Source: Pseudomonas beijingensis | GTDB taxonomy: Bacteria; Pseudomonadota; Gammaproteobacteria; Pseudomonadales; Pseudomonadaceae | Length of the DNA: 64,000 nt | Direction of reading: 5' to 3' | NCBI RefSeq assembly: GCF_030687295.1 | Contig: NZ_CP117425.1 | Coordinates: 5,274,001-5,338,000, forward strand | Shown: piece after piece, positions 1-9,648 of the stretch | Layout: every line of letters begins with the position of its first letter | Numbering within the stretch: the stretch's first letter is position 1 | The notes under the pieces: model-generated | Databases searched by the model: none | What the model saw: the letters and a program-made list of their open reading frames with translations, nothing else | Told to the model about the DNA's origin: nothing | Translations under genes and position numbers: made by a program

Positions 1-440
1 CCACGCGGGGCGCCGAAGTAGATACCGCCGGTCAGCTCACGGACGATAAGGATGTCCAGACCCGAAACGATTTCCGGCTTCAGGCTCGATGCGTCGGCCA
101 GTTGCGGGTAAAGAATCGCCGGACGCAGGTTGCCGAACAGGCCCAGTTGCGCACGAATCTTCAGCAGGCCGCGCTCAGGGCGGATGTCGCGTTGGATCTT
201 GTCCCATTTCGGGCCACCCACGGCGCCCAGCAGCACGGCATCGGCAGCACGGGCACGGTCCAGGGTTTCGTCGGCCAGGGGCACGCCGTGCTTGTCGATG
301 GCGGCGCCGCCGATCACGTCGTGGCTGAGTTCGAAGCCCAGGTCGTACTTGTCGTTCGCCAGCTCCAGGACCTTGACCGCCTCGGCCATGATTTCCGGGC
401 CGATACCGTCACCTGGGAGAATCAGAATCTGCTTGCTCAT
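1..440 (-). CDS. leuB: 3-isopropylmalate dehydrogenase, N-terminal part (cut by window edge)
   Basis: Only the first ~146 codons are inside the window; the gene runs off the left edge. LeuB oxidatively decarboxylates 3-isopropylmalate, the third step of leucine synthesis, in the cytoplasm. The protein starts [17 protein letters not shown], the typical LeuB N-terminus with its GDGIGPE nucleotide-site motif. The ATG at 440 is preceded by an AGGAAAG-type ribosome site. It is the last gene of the leuC-leuD-methyltransferase-leuB series on this strand, the same order as in PAO1 (PA3121-PA3118, from memory). Confidence 0.95.
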   Translation of the reverse strand, partial: MSKQILILPGDGIGPEIMAEAVKVLELANDKYDLGFELSHDVIGGAAIDKHGVPLADETLDRARAADAVLLGAVGGPKWDKIQRDIRPERGLLKIRAQLGLFGNLRPAILYPQLADASSLKPEIVSGLDILIVRELTGGIYFGAPR

Positions 441-506
441 GCTTTCCTCGTTTGCTCTGTCGACACGGGCCTGGGCTTCGTACCCAAGGCCGGGTCGGGA
501 AAAATG

Positions 507-1271
507 CTATCGCTCGGCCCACAGCACCAGTACATCTGTACTGAACGAACCATCGGCCTCAATCTCAAAATATTCACGCACTTCATCGCCCATCGAACGC
601 TGCAGCTGGAGGATCGCCCCACGCATCACCTCGGGCGTGCGCATGCGTTCGACCCAGGAGTGGTACTCCAGGCGCAGGCGTTGGCGCGAGGTGCTGCGGG
701 TGTGCAGCCCTGCTTCGCTGACCTGGCGCAACCACTCGCCAGCCGAATAATCGCGCACATGACTGGTGTCACGCAGCACTTCGATGCTTTGCAAGTAGGT
801 GTCCAGCAATGGCGTACCCGGCGACAGGATGTCGATGAACGCCATCATCCCGCCCGGCTTGAGCACTCGCCTCACTTCCCGCAACGCCAGGCCGAGGTCG
901 CTCCAATGATGCGCCGAATAACGGCTGAACACGAAGTCGAACTCAGCGTCGGCGAACGGCAGGCGCTCGGCGGCGCCACGGACCGTGCTGATGTTGCCCA
1001 GGCCACGCTCAGCCGCTGCTGCGGTGACAACATCCAACATCTGTTGGGACAGATCGTAGGCCACCACTTCACCGGCCAGCGGCGCCACGTGAAAACTCAC
1101 ATGGCCGGCGCCACAGCCCAGGTCCAGCACACGGGCATCGCCACGCCCGGCCAACGCCGCCTGCAGCAGCGCGAACTCAGCGCCCTGGGCGTGCACGGCA
1201 CTGCTCAGGTAGGCCGAGGCCTGTTCACCGAATTGCTTTTGTACAACCTGACTGTGGGCGGTGCTGGTCAT
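507..1271 (-). CDS. class I SAM-dependent methyltransferase (UbiE/Methyltransf_11 type)
   Basis: A 254-residue soluble protein with the SAM-binding motif I VLDLGCGAGHVSF near residue 48, followed by the acidic motif II region (VVAYDLSQQML) and a motif around DFVFSRYSAHHW. The fold is that of UbiE-like methyltransferases; the substrate cannot be read from sequence. It lies between leuD and leuB, where a methyltransferase is also found in other pseudomonads, so the position is conserved even though no methylation step belongs to leucine synthesis. A REP pair separates it from leuD, so it may have its own promoter. Confidence 0.88.
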   Translation of the reverse strand: MTSTAHSQVVQKQFGEQASAYLSSAVHAQGAEFALLQAALAGRGDARVLDLGCGAGHVSFHVAPLAGEVVAYDLSQQMLDVVTAAAAERGLGNISTVRGAAERLPFADAEFDFVFSRYSAHHWSDLGLALREVRRVLKPGGMMAFIDILSPGTPLLDTYLQSIEVLRDTSHVRDYSAGEWLRQVSEAGLHTRSTSRQRLRLEYHSWVERMRTPEVMRGAILQLQRSMGDEVREYFEIEADGSFSTDVLVLWAER

Positions 1272-1311
1272 GGATGGTTTCCTTTTTGGTGTTGTGTTGC
1301 CTGGGCGGGCC

Positions 1312-1391
1312 CCATCGCGAGCAAGCTCGCTCCCACAGGTGTCTTGTGAACACCATAGATCCCCTGTGGGAGCGAGCTTGCTCGCGATGAG
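1312..1391. repeat. REP doublet (inverted pair)
   Basis: Two REP arms in opposite orientation (GCGAGCAAGCTCGCTCCCAC and its complement) flank a ~30-base spacer between leuD and the methyltransferase gene. Each arm contains an imperfect palindrome and the whole can form a long hairpin. Confidence 0.9.
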
Positions 1392-1415
1392 GCCGGTACT
1401 GCCTACATCAATCCA

Positions 1416-2061
1416 TCAAGCATCCCGAAACAACCAAGGCTGGCTCGCCCGGTGGTTGGCCTCGAACGCGGCAATCGCCTCGCCGTCCTGCAAGGTCAGG
1501 CCGATGTCATCCAGGCCGTTGAGCAGACAATGCTTGCGAAACGCATCGATCTCGAAACCCCAACACCTTGCCGTCGGGACGGGTCACGGTCTGGGCGGCC
1601 AGGTCGATCTGCAGTTGATAGCCGGGGTTGGCCTCGACCTGCTGGAACAGCTCATCCACGTCAGCATCGCTGAGGATGATCGGCAGCAAGCCGTTCTTGA
1701 AGCTGTTGTTGAAGAAGATGTCGGCGTAGCTCGGCGCGATGATGCTGCGGAAACCGTACTCTTCCAGGGCCCATGGCGCGTGCTCGCGGCTCGAGCCGCA
1801 GCCGAAGTTCTCCCGGGCCAGCAACACGCTGGCGCCTTGGTAACGCTCGGCGTTGAGCACGAAATCCTTGTTCAGCGGCCGCTTGGAGTTGTCCTGGTAC
1901 GGCTGGCCGACATCCAGGTAACGCCATTCGTCGAACAGGTTCGGGCCGAAACCGGTGCGCTTGATGGACTTCAAGAACTGCTTGGGAATGATCTGGTCGG
2001 TGTCGACGTTGGCACGATCCAAAGGCGCGACAAGACCGGTGTGCTGGGTAAAAGCTTTCAT
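1416..2061 (-). pseudogene. leuD: 3-isopropylmalate dehydratase small subunit, frameshifted
   Basis: LeuD pairs with LeuC to form isopropylmalate isomerase. The reading frame from the ATG at 2061 matches LeuD ([39 protein letters not shown]) up to about codon 167, then leaves frame and stops at 1507. Removing one base from the four-C run near 1557-1561 restores ...[19 protein letters not shown] and continues to ...QPWLFRDA with a stop at 1416. The corrected length is 214 residues, the usual size for Pseudomonas. As given, the last ~48 residues are replaced. Either a sequencing error or a real disruption of leucine synthesis. Confidence 0.9.
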
Positions 2062-2072
2062 GCTGCGCTCCT

Positions 2073-3492
2073 TCAGATCAATTCGCGGACGTCGACGAAA
2101 CGGCCGTTGACAGCCGCCGCCGCGGCCATCGCCGGGCTCACCAGGTGCGTACGGCCACCGGCGCCCTGACGGCCTTCGAAGTTACGGTTGGAGGTGGAGG
2201 CGCAATGCTCACCCGACTCCAGCCGGTCCGGGTTCATCGCCAGGCACATCGAGCACCCCGGCTCACGCCATTCGAAACCGGCCTCGAGGAAAATCTTGTC
2301 CAGCCCTTCCGCTTCGGCCTGGGCCTTCACCAGGCCCGAGCCCGGCACCACGATGGCCTGCTTGATGGTCGAGGCGACCTTGCGGCCCTTGGCGATCACT
2401 GCCGCGGCGCGCAAGTCTTCGATCCGCGAGTTGGTGCAGGAACCGATGAACACGCGATCGAGCTGAATGTCGGTGATCGCCTGGTTGGCGCTCAAGCCCA
2501 TGTATTTCAAGGCACGGACGATGGAGTCGCGCTTGACCAGGTCCATTTCCTTGGCCGGATCCGGTACGTTCTGGTCCACCGCCAGCACCATTTCCCGGGG
2601 AAGTGCCCCAGCTGACTTGCGGCTTGATCTGCGTCGCGTCGAGTTCAACCACCGTGTCGAACTTGGCATCGGCGTCGGAGACCAGGTCTTTCCAGGCCTC
2701 GACCGCCATGTCCCATTCCGCGCCTTTTGGCGAGAACGGACGCCCTTTTACGTATTCCACGGTTTTTTCATCGGCGGCCACCAGGCCAACGCGGGCACCG
2801 GCCTCGATGGACATGTTGCAGATGGTCATGCGGCCTTCGACGGACAAGTCGCGGATCGCGCTGCCGGCGAACTCGATGGCATGGCCGTTACCGCCGGCGG
2901 TGCCGATCTTGCCGATCACGGCCAGGACGATGTCCTTGGCGGTCACGCCGAATGGCAGTTTGCCCTCGACGCGCACCAGCATGTTTTTCATTTTCTTGGC
3001 GACCAGGCACTGGGTGGCGAGCACATGCTCGACCTCGGAGGTGCCGATACCATGGGCCAAAGCGCCGAAAGCACCGTGGGTCGAGGTGTGGGAGTCGCCA
3101 CAGACCACGGTCATGCCCGGCAAGGTCGCGCCCTGCTCCGGGCCGATAACGTGGACGATGCCCTGGCGCACATCGTTCATCTTGAATTCGACGATGCCGT
3201 ATTCGTCACAGTTATCGTCGAGGGTCTGGACCTGCAGGCGCGAGACCTGGTCGGCAATGGCTTCGATGCCGCCCTTGCGCTCCGGCGTGGTCGGTACGTT
3301 GTGGTCCGGGGTCGCGATGTTGGCATCGATGCGCCACGGCTTGCGCCCGGCCAGGCGCAGGCCTTCGAAGGCTTGCGGCGACGTCACTTCGTGAATGATG
3401 TGACGATCGATGTAGATCAGCGCCGAGCCATCGTCGCGCTGCTTGACCAAATGCGAATCCCAGAGCTTGTCGTAGAGCGTTTTGCCGGCCAT
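2073..3492 (-). pseudogene. leuC: 3-isopropylmalate dehydratase large subunit, frameshifted
   Basis: LeuC is the [4Fe-4S] aconitase-family subunit of isopropylmalate isomerase. The ATG at 3492 begins [36 protein letters not shown] is present. At about 2594-2596 a run of three C (two expected) breaks the frame at [13 protein letters not shown]. The remainder, with the iron-sulfur cysteines in [12 protein letters not shown] and [12 protein letters not shown], is in the next frame to the stop at 2073. Corrected length is 472 residues, as expected. Unrepaired, the protein loses two of its three cluster ligands. leuD follows after 11 bases, so the two are co-transcribed. Confidence 0.92.
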
Positions 3493-3649
3493 CAGACGGT
3501 TTCCTCATCAGCTTGTTTCTATGCCCCGGGCCCTGAACGAATCAATAACCCCTTGGCTTGTGAGGCTGATCCTATGGGGTTACATTAAATAACTCAAATT
3601 CATATTTTTCATGCTTTGCATAACCAACTGGAATCCGACTGGAACCGCC
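3493..3649. promoter_or_regulatory. leuC/LysR divergent intergenic region
   Basis: The 157-base AT-rich gap separates leuC from a divergent LysR gene, the classic arrangement for a LysR regulator acting on its neighbour. A palindromic T-N11-A element, TTACATTAAATAA, lies near 3578-3590 and is a candidate LysR operator. I do not see an unambiguous -35/-10 pair. Confidence 0.4.
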
Positions 3650-4540
3650 ATGGACCTCGCCAACCTCAACGCCTTTATTGCCATCGCCGAGACGGGCAGT
3701 TTCTCCGGCGCCGGCGAACGCCTGCACCTGACTCAGCCGGCCATCAGCAAGCGCATCGCGGGTCTTGAACAACAACTCAAGGTGCGCCTGTTCGACCGCC
3801 TGGGCCGTGAAGTGGGCCTGACCGAGGCGGGCCGAGCCCTGTTGCCACGGGCTTATCAGATCCTCAACGTGCTGGACGACACCCGCCGCGCCCTGACCAA
3901 CCTGACCGGCGAAGTGACCGGACGCCTGACGCTCGCCACCAGCCACCACATCGGCCTGCACCGCCTGCCGCCCTTATTGCGGGAGTTCACCCGACGTTAC
4001 CCCCAGGTGGCGCTGGATATTCAGTTCCTGGATTCGGAAGTGGCCTACGAAGAAATCCTCCATGGCCGGGCGGAACTGGCCGTCATCACCCTCGCCCCCG
4101 AGCCTCACACGCTGGTACGGGCCATGCCGGTGTGGGACGACCCCTTGGATTTCGTGGTCGCCCCGGAGCATGCCTTGTTGGAAAAAGGCGCGGTGAGCCT
4201 GGCGGACATCGCCTTGCATCCAGCGGTTTTCCCGGGGGGCAATACCTTTACCCATCACATCGTGCAACGGCTGTTCGAGGCCCAGGGCCTGACGCCGAAC
4301 ATCGCCATGAGCACGAATTATCTGGAAACCATAAAGATGATGGTGTCCATTGGCCTGGCCTGGAGCGTTCTGCCGCGCACCATGCTCGACGAACAGGTCG
4401 CACGCATTCCTTTGCCGGGCATACAGCTCAGTCGCCAGCTAGGCTATATCTTGCACACCGAACGGACGCTATCGAATGCCGCACGGGCTTTCATGGCCTT
4501 ACTGGACGCACAAATCGATTTGCCAGGGACAAAGGCATAG
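3650..4540 (+). CDS. LysR-family transcriptional regulator divergent from leuCDB
   Basis: A 296-residue protein with an N-terminal winged helix-turn-helix (MDLANLNAFIAIAETGSFSGAGERLHLTQPAISKRIAGLE) and a periplasmic-binding-protein-like effector domain from about residue 90. I chose the ATG at 3650 because upstream codons do not resemble the family and homologous LysR proteins begin with this MDL motif. It is transcribed away from leuC, as in PAO1 (PA3122, from memory), so control of leucine genes is the natural inference; the effector is not known. Confidence 0.88.
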   Translation: MDLANLNAFIAIAETGSFSGAGERLHLTQPAISKRIAGLEQQLKVRLFDRLGREVGLTEAGRALLPRAYQILNVLDDTRRALTNLTGEVTGRLTLATSHHIGLHRLPPLLREFTRRYPQVALDIQFLDSEVAYEEILHGRAELAVITLAPEPHTLVRAMPVWDDPLDFVVAPEHALLEKGAVSLADIALHPAVFPGGNTFTHHIVQRLFEAQGLTPNIAMSTNYLETIKMMVSIGLAWSVLPRTMLDEQVARIPLPGIQLSRQLGYILHTERTLSNAARAFMALLDAQIDLPGTKA

Positions 4541-4579
4541 GTTGTGCCGCGCCTGTAGGGCCTTGGAGGCTTGTGCTTA

Positions 4580-7500
4580 ATGCCCAAAACCGCTCAAGGC
4601 TCGCTAGAAATGCCCAAACCTGCTGACCATCTCCCGCCCTTGCCACGCATTCAGGCGCTCGACCCGAAGCGGTCCGAGCAAAGCTGGGACAGCGCGCCAC
4701 AGTTGCTGGCCGCCCTGAACGGTGCGCGGCTGGGCGCCTGGTCGTGGGACATCGACAGCGGCCAGATCAGTTGGTCCCGCGGCACCCAGGCGCTGTTCGG
4801 CTTCGATCCGCGCCAACCGTTGCCGGCGGACGTGGACTACCTCGATTTGCTGTTACCCGAAGACCGGGCCAGGGCCGTGCGCGCGTTTCACGCGGCAGTG
4901 GCCGGGGCGCCACTGGAACAGGCGATGCATCACCGCATCGTCTGGCCCGACGGCAGCCTGCATTGGCTGGAAATCAGTGGCAGCGTGCTGCCCGACAAGC
5001 ACGGCCGGCCGCGCATGATCGGGGTGATTCGCGAAATCACCCATCAGCGCGAACGGGAACAGGCGCTGCGCAGCTCGGAAAAACGTTTCGCCACGCTATT
5101 TCACCTGACCCCGAACATGGTGCTGCTGACCCGCCAGGAAGATGGCCTGATCATCGAGGCCAACCAGTATTTCGAAAGTCTGTTTGGCTGGCCGCTGCAC
5201 GACATAATCGGCCGCACGACCCTGGAACTGGGCTTATGGGTCCATCCCGAGCAGCGGGCAAAATTGGTGGAGGTCGTCAAGGCCAAGGGCGAAATGACGA
5301 GTATGGAGGTAGAACTGCAGGCCAGTAACGGCCAGATCCACAGCGGCCTTCTCAGCGCGCAGAGAGTCGAGCTCGAGGGCCAGCCTTATCTTCTGAGCAC
5401 ATTCCTCGATACCACCGAACGCAAACTGGCCGAGCAGGCCCTCAAGGACAGCCAGGAGCGCCTGGACCTGGCCCTCGACTCGGCGCAACTGGGCACCTGG
5501 GACTGGCACATTCCCAGCGGCATGCTCTACGGCTCGGCCCGGGCCGCGCAGCTCCATGGCCTGGAACCCAAGGCGTTCCACGAATCATTCGATGCGTTTT
5601 TCGAGGGGGTGCCCACGGAAGAACGCAACAACATGCGCAACGCCTACCGCAGCCTGCGGGAAGGCCCGGCGGGCAATTATCAATTGACCTACCGCGTGCA
5701 ACTGCCCGACGGCAGCTCGCGCTACCTGGAAAGCCGCGCCCGCCTCTACCGCAACGACGACGGCAGCCCCTTGCGCATGGCAGGGACTTTGCTGGACATC
5801 ACCGACCAGGTGGAGCGCGAACAAAGCCTGGCCGCCTCGGAAGAGAAATTCGCCACGCTGTTCCAGGTCAGTCCCGACCCGATCTGCGTCACCCACCAGG
5901 ACAGCGGCCGGTTCCTCGAGATCAACTCCAGTTTCACTCAGACCTTCGGCTGGAGTACCCGCGACGTGATCGGTCTCAGCGCCGACGAAATCGGCCTCTG
6001 GGGCGGCTCGGGCAGCAGCCTGCAACGCATCGAACGGGTGATCCGCGAACAATCGCTGAACAATGTCGCCATCGTCGTTCACCACAAGAACGGCCAGCCG
6101 CTGACCTGTGTGATTTCCAGCCGGCAAATCAACGTCGGCAATCAGCCGTGCATCGTCACGACTTTGCGCGATATCACGCAGCAGCAACGCTCCGAAGCCG
6201 CCCTCAAGGCCAGTGAAGAGAAGTTCGCCAAGGCGTTTCATTCCAGCCCCGACGCCATCACCATCACCGAGCTCGAAAGCGGTCGCTACCTTGAGGTCAA
6301 CGATGGCTTCTGCCGGCTGACCGGTTACCGCGCCGATGAAGTGATCGGGCATACGGTCTACGAGGTGGGTATCTGGGCCGAAGAAAAACAGCGAGCGGCC
6401 CTGCTGGCCGAACTGCAGCTCAAGGGCCGCGTCGTCCACCAGGAAATGCTCGGGCGCAATAAACGGGGGGAAATCCTTACGGTGGAGGTCTCGGTCGAGC
6501 CCATCACCCTCAATGAGACCGCGTGCCTGCTGCTGACCGCCCGGGACGTGAGCCTGCTGCGCAATGCCGAAGCCCAGATCCGCCACCTGGCCTACCACGA
6601 CTCGCTGACCAACCTGCCCAACCGGGCCTTGCTGATGGACCGCCTGAGCCAGCAGATCGCCCTGCTCAAGCGCCACAACTTGCGCGGTGCCCTACTGTTT
6701 CTCGACCTGGACCACTTCAAGCACATCAACGACTCCCTCGGTCATCCCGTGGGTGACACCGTACTGAAAATCATCACCGCGCGCCTGGAAGCCAGCGTGC
6801 GCCTGGAAGACACTGTCGCGCGCCTGGGGGGCGACGAGTTCGTGGTGTTGCTCAGCGGCCTGGAAGGCTCGCGTAACGAAGTCAGCAAGCAAGTGCAGAC
6901 GCTGGCCGACACCCTGCGCGAATTGCTTTCTGAGCCGATGTTTCTCGATGGCCAGCGACTGCAGGTCACGCCGAGCATCGGTATCGCGTTGATCCCCGAC
7001 CACGGCTCCACGCCCACCGATTTGCTCAAGCGCGCCGACATTGCCCTGTACCGCGCCAAGGATTCGGGACGCAACACCTCGCAGATGTTTCACACCACCA
7101 TGCAAAAAGCCGCCAGCGAACGGCTGCGCATGGAAACCGACCTGCGCCAGGCCCTGGCCCGTGGCGAGTTCAGCGTGCATTTCCAACCGCAGGTCGATGC
7201 CCGGGACAACCGCATCGTCGGCGCCGAAGCCCTGGTGCGCTGGCATCACCCGGACCTCGGCGCCCAATCGCCCAACGAATTCATCAAAGTGCTGGAGGAC
7301 AGCGGCCTGATCCTCGAAGTCGGGACCTGGATCCTTGATGAAGCCTGCGACGGCTTCAAGCAACTGATCGCCAAGGGCAAGATCGACCCACAGCAATTCA
7401 GCCTGTGCGTAAACATCAGCCCGCGACAATTCCGCCAGAGCGACTTCGTCGAACGCATTGAAACCTGCCTAGCCACCCATGCCCTGCCCTGCTCCATGCT

Positions 7501-7888
7501 GAAGCTGGAAATCACCGAAGGCATCGTGATCCAGAACCTGGACGACACCATCGCCAAGATGCGCCGGCTCAAGAAACTGGGCGTGAGTTTCGCCATGGAC
7601 GATTTCGGCACTGGTTATTCGTCGCTGACCTACCTCAAGCGCCTGCCGGTGGACACGCTGAAAATCGACCAGTCATTCGTGCGCGACGCCACCAGCGACC
7701 CCAACGACGCCGAAATCATCCGGGCCATCGTCGCCATGGCCCGCAGCCTCAACCTGGTGATGATTGCCGAAGGTGTGGAGACCCTGGAGCAATTGCAGTT
7801 CCTGCAAGGACTCGATTGCCATTTGTACCAGGGTTACCTGCACAGCCGACCGCTGCCGCTGGAGGCGTTTGAGCGGTTGTTGCCGTGA
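4580..7888 (+). CDS. multi-PAS diguanylate cyclase/phosphodiesterase (GGDEF-EAL)
   Basis: A 1102-residue cyclic-di-GMP protein with no membrane segment. Five PAS/PAC modules occupy about residues 40-660 (starts recognisable at LGAWSWDID, FHLTPNMV, LGTWDWHIP, FQVSPDPI, FHSSPDAI). A GGDEF domain follows (665-835) with an intact RLGGDEFVVLL and an upstream RLED that fits the inhibitory RxxD site, then an EAL domain (850-1095) with EALVRW, EITEGIV, DDFGTGYSSL and KIDQSFV. Both catalytic signatures are intact, so it could make or degrade c-di-GMP; net activity is unknown. The ATG at 4580 is chosen because GGAGG lies 10 bases upstream; a TTG at 4571 is only one base from it. Confidence 0.9.
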   Translation: MPKTAQGSLEMPKPADHLPPLPRIQALDPKRSEQSWDSAPQLLAALNGARLGAWSWDIDSGQISWSRGTQALFGFDPRQPLPADVDYLDLLLPEDRARAVRAFHAAVAGAPLEQAMHHRIVWPDGSLHWLEISGSVLPDKHGRPRMIGVIREITHQREREQALRSSEKRFATLFHLTPNMVLLTRQEDGLIIEANQYFESLFGWPLHDIIGRTTLELGLWVHPEQRAKLVEVVKAKGEMTSMEVELQASNGQIHSGLLSAQRVELEGQPYLLSTFLDTTERKLAEQALKDSQERLDLALDSAQLGTWDWHIPSGMLYGSARAAQLHGLEPKAFHESFDAFFEGVPTEERNNMRNAYRSLREGPAGNYQLTYRVQLPDGSSRYLESRARLYRNDDGSPLRMAGTLLDITDQVEREQSLAASEEKFATLFQVSPDPICVTHQDSGRFLEINSSFTQTFGWSTRDVIGLSADEIGLWGGSGSSLQRIERVIREQSLNNVAIVVHHKNGQPLTCVISSRQINVGNQPCIVTTLRDITQQQRSEAALKASEEKFAKAFHSSPDAITITELESGRYLEVNDGFCRLTGYRADEVIGHTVYEVGIWAEEKQRAALLAELQLKGRVVHQEMLGRNKRGEILTVEVSVEPITLNETACLLLTARDVSLLRNAEAQIRHLAYHDSLTNLPNRALLMDRLSQQIALLKRHNLRGALLFLDLDHFKHINDSLGHPVGDTVLKIITARLEASVRLEDTVARLGGDEFVVLLSGLEGSRNEVSKQVQTLADTLRELLSEPMFLDGQRLQVTPSIGIALIPDHGSTPTDLLKRADIALYRAKDSGRNTSQMFHTTMQKAASERLRMETDLRQALARGEFSVHFQPQVDARDNRIVGAEALVRWHHPDLGAQSPNEFIKVLEDSGLILEVGTWILDEACDGFKQLIAKGKIDPQQFSLCVNISPRQFRQSDFVERIETCLATHALPCSMLKLEITEGIVIQNLDDTIAKMRRLKKLGVSFAMDDFGTGYSSLTYLKRLPVDTLKIDQSFVRDATSDPNDAEIIRAIVAMARSLNLVMIAEGVETLEQLQFLQGLDCHLYQGYLHSRPLPLEAFERLLP

Positions 7889-7914
7889 CATGGAGACACT
7901 GCGGGGAACGCTTG

Positions 7915-8037
7915 TGGCAAGGGGGTTTTATGTGGGAGCTAAGCTTGCTCGCGACTGCAGCTGACCCGGTATTTGAAGGACCGCATCGCTTTTATCGCGG
8001 GCAAGCCTTGCTCCCACATAAAATCCCCTCGCCACAA
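7915..8037. repeat. extended REP inverted pair
   Basis: An inverted pair of REP arms (GTGGGAGCTAAGCTTGCTCG and TCGCGGGCAAGCCTTGCTCC) is enclosed by a second, outer inverted repeat: GGCAAGGGGGTTTTATGTGG against CCACATAAAATCCCCTCGCC. The outer arm resembles the other REP class in this window, so this looks like one class nested in another. Confidence 0.8.
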
Positions 8038-8063
8038 TGAATCTTCCACCGTTCTCCAAAATG

Positions 8064-8090
8064 AAAAAGGGCGCCCTTGGGCGCCCTTCT
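8064..8090 (-). terminator. rho-independent terminator of ibpA
   Basis: On the minus strand a GC stem AGGGCGCCC/GGGCGCCCT with a short AA loop is followed by TTTTT, directly after the ibpA stop codon. Confidence 0.85.
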
Positions 8091-8104
8091 TCAGTTGCGA
8101 TGCA

Positions 8105-8557
8105 TCAGTTTTGCAGCGCGGGTTGCCGCTGCGCACCGTTGATCGGGATGCGCTTGGCTTTTGCCTCTTCCGGAACCACCCGCAACAGGTCGATGCTCAA
8201 CAGACCGTTGCTCAGGCCGGCGGACTTGATCTCGATATGATCGGCCAACCGGAAGGACAGCTTGAACGCACGCTGGGCAATGCCCTGGTGCAGGAAGGTG
8301 ACGCTGTCGTTGCTGGCTTCACGCTTGCCGCCGCTGATGGTCAGCACACCTTTTTCCACTTGCAGGTCCAGGTCTTCTTCCTGGAATCCGGCGGCGGCGA
8401 CCACGATGCGGTACTCGTCATCGCCATGTTTTTCCACGTTGTAGGGTGGATAGCTGCTACCTGGTTCGTTGCGCAGGGCGGTTTCGAACAAGTCGTTGAA
8501 ACGATCGAAGCCTACCGAGGAACGGAACAGCGGGGCCAGCGAAAATGCAGTACTCAT
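8105..8557 (-). CDS. ibpA: small heat-shock protein Hsp20 (IbpA-like)
   Basis: A 150-residue ATP-independent holdase chaperone that binds aggregating proteins. The alpha-crystallin domain covers about residues 35-130 (PPYNVEKHGDDEYRIVVAAAG, then GVLTISGGK and IAQRAFKLSFRLADHIE), with a short C-terminal tail containing the IPI-type anchor (KRIPINGA) used for oligomerisation. Length and sequence fit IbpA of pseudomonads. It is a single-gene unit with its own terminator, a sigma-32 promoter and a ROSE thermometer upstream, so both transcription and translation should respond to heat. Confidence 0.93.
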   Translation of the reverse strand: MSTAFSLAPLFRSSVGFDRFNDLFETALRNEPGSSYPPYNVEKHGDDEYRIVVAAAGFQEEDLDLQVEKGVLTISGGKREASNDSVTFLHQGIAQRAFKLSFRLADHIEIKSAGLSNGLLSIDLLRVVPEEAKAKRIPINGAQRQPALQN

Positions 8558-8622
8558 GATTCAAATCTCCTGAAAAATTCAGCAAGTTTTTTTGTCTCCG
8601 CGACCCGAATTCGGCATCGCGT
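8558..8622 (-). promoter_or_regulatory. ROSE RNA thermometer in the ibpA leader
   Basis: The leader just before the start codon reads CTTGCTGAATTTTTCAGGAG. CUGAA pairs with UUCAG, and the next positions place the G of UUGCU opposite a G of the Shine-Dalgarno AGGAG, flanked by U-A and U-G pairs. A UYGCU strand facing the Shine-Dalgarno through a G-G pair is the hallmark of ROSE elements, known to melt at heat-shock temperature. The class is established knowledge; the assignment here is from visible pairing. Confidence 0.8.
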
Positions 8623-8629
8623 AACCCCT

Positions 8630-8657
8630 ATCTAGGGTCCGCCAAAAACTTTTCAAG
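8630..8657 (-). promoter_or_regulatory. sigma-32 heat-shock promoter of ibpA
   Basis: On the minus strand CTTGAAA (8657-8651), a 13-base spacer and CCCTAGAT (8637-8630) closely match the RpoH consensus CTTGAAA-N13-15-CCCCATNT. The start of transcription would fall near 8622, giving a ~65-base leader that contains the ROSE element. Confidence 0.85.
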
Positions 8658-8676
8658 AGGTTTTTTTGAAATTTTT

Positions 8677-9636
8677 TCAGGCCGCTTTGGTGCGCTGCAC
8701 ACCCAATAAATGCCCCACCGCGTCCAGGTCGGTTTCCCGGCGCAGCGCGGTAAACAGCTCGACCGCTTCGGGGTAATTGCGGGTCAGCATTGCCAGCCAC
8801 TGCTTCAACCGGCCCGGGGCTTGGCGCGGTGTCAGTTGTTCGACCACTTGCTGCCAAAAGTCGTGGAGCATCGGCTGCAGCTCGACCCAGGACATCTCGA
8901 CCACGTCCTCGCCAGCCCGGGCGGCGGCGATTTGCCGGGCCAGGTCCGGGCGGGAAACGAGACCGCGACCGAGCATGATGTCTTCGACACCGCTGATTTC
9001 GCGGCAACGGCGCCAATCCTCAACACTCCAGATATCGCCATTGGCGAACACCGGCACCTTGACCACTTCCTGCACGCGGGGGATCCATTCCCAATGGGCC
9101 GGAGGCTTGTAGCCATCGACCTTGGTCCGCGCATGCACCACGATGTGCGCCGCGCCGCCTTCGGCCAACGCCGTGGCACAGACCAGCGCGCCGTCCGGGC
9201 TATCGAAGCCCAGGCGCATCTTGGCGGTGACGGGGATGTGTTTCGGCACCGCGCGGCGCACGTGTTCGACGATTTCGTTGAGCAGTTCCGGCTCCTTGAG
9301 CAACACCGCCCCGCCCCGGGATTTATTCACGGTCTTGGCTGGGCAACCGAAATTCAGGTCGATCACCTCCGAGCCCAACTCACAGGCCAACGCCGCGTTT
9401 TCCGCCAGGCACACCGGATCGGAGCCGAGCAACTGCACCCGCAACGGCACGCCGGCAGCGGTCTGGGCAACGGCCAGCAGCTCAGGGGCGAGCTTATGGA
9501 AATAGGCCGGCGTGAGCAGACGGTCGTTGACGCGGATGAACTCGGTGACACACCAGTCGATCCCGCCAACACGGGTCAGGACATCCCGCAGGATGTTGTC
9601 GACCAACCCCTCCATGGGCGCCAGGGCAATTTGCAT
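8677..9636 (-). CDS. dusC: tRNA-dihydrouridine(16) synthase DusC
   Basis: A flavoenzyme of 319 residues that reduces a tRNA D-loop uridine to dihydrouridine. The FMN-binding start [20 protein letters not shown], the catalytic-cysteine motif [28 protein letters not shown] and [13 protein letters not shown] are all present and characteristic of the DusC branch. The internal ATG at 9636 is preferred over the ATG at 9648 because homologues begin [10 protein letters not shown]. It is transcribed toward ibpA. Confidence 0.92.
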   Translation of the reverse strand: MQIALAPMEGLVDNILRDVLTRVGGIDWCVTEFIRVNDRLLTPAYFHKLAPELLAVAQTAAGVPLRVQLLGSDPVCLAENAALACELGSEVIDLNFGCPAKTVNKSRGGAVLLKEPELLNEIVEHVRRAVPKHIPVTAKMRLGFDSPDGALVCATALAEGGAAHIVVHARTKVDGYKPPAHWEWIPRVQEVVKVPVFANGDIWSVEDWRRCREISGVEDIMLGRGLVSRPDLARQIAAARAGEDVVEMSWVELQPMLHDFWQQVVEQLTPRQAPGRLKQWLAMLTRNYPEAVELFTALRRETDLDAVGHLLGVQRTKAA

Positions 9637-9648
9637 GGAAACACACAC

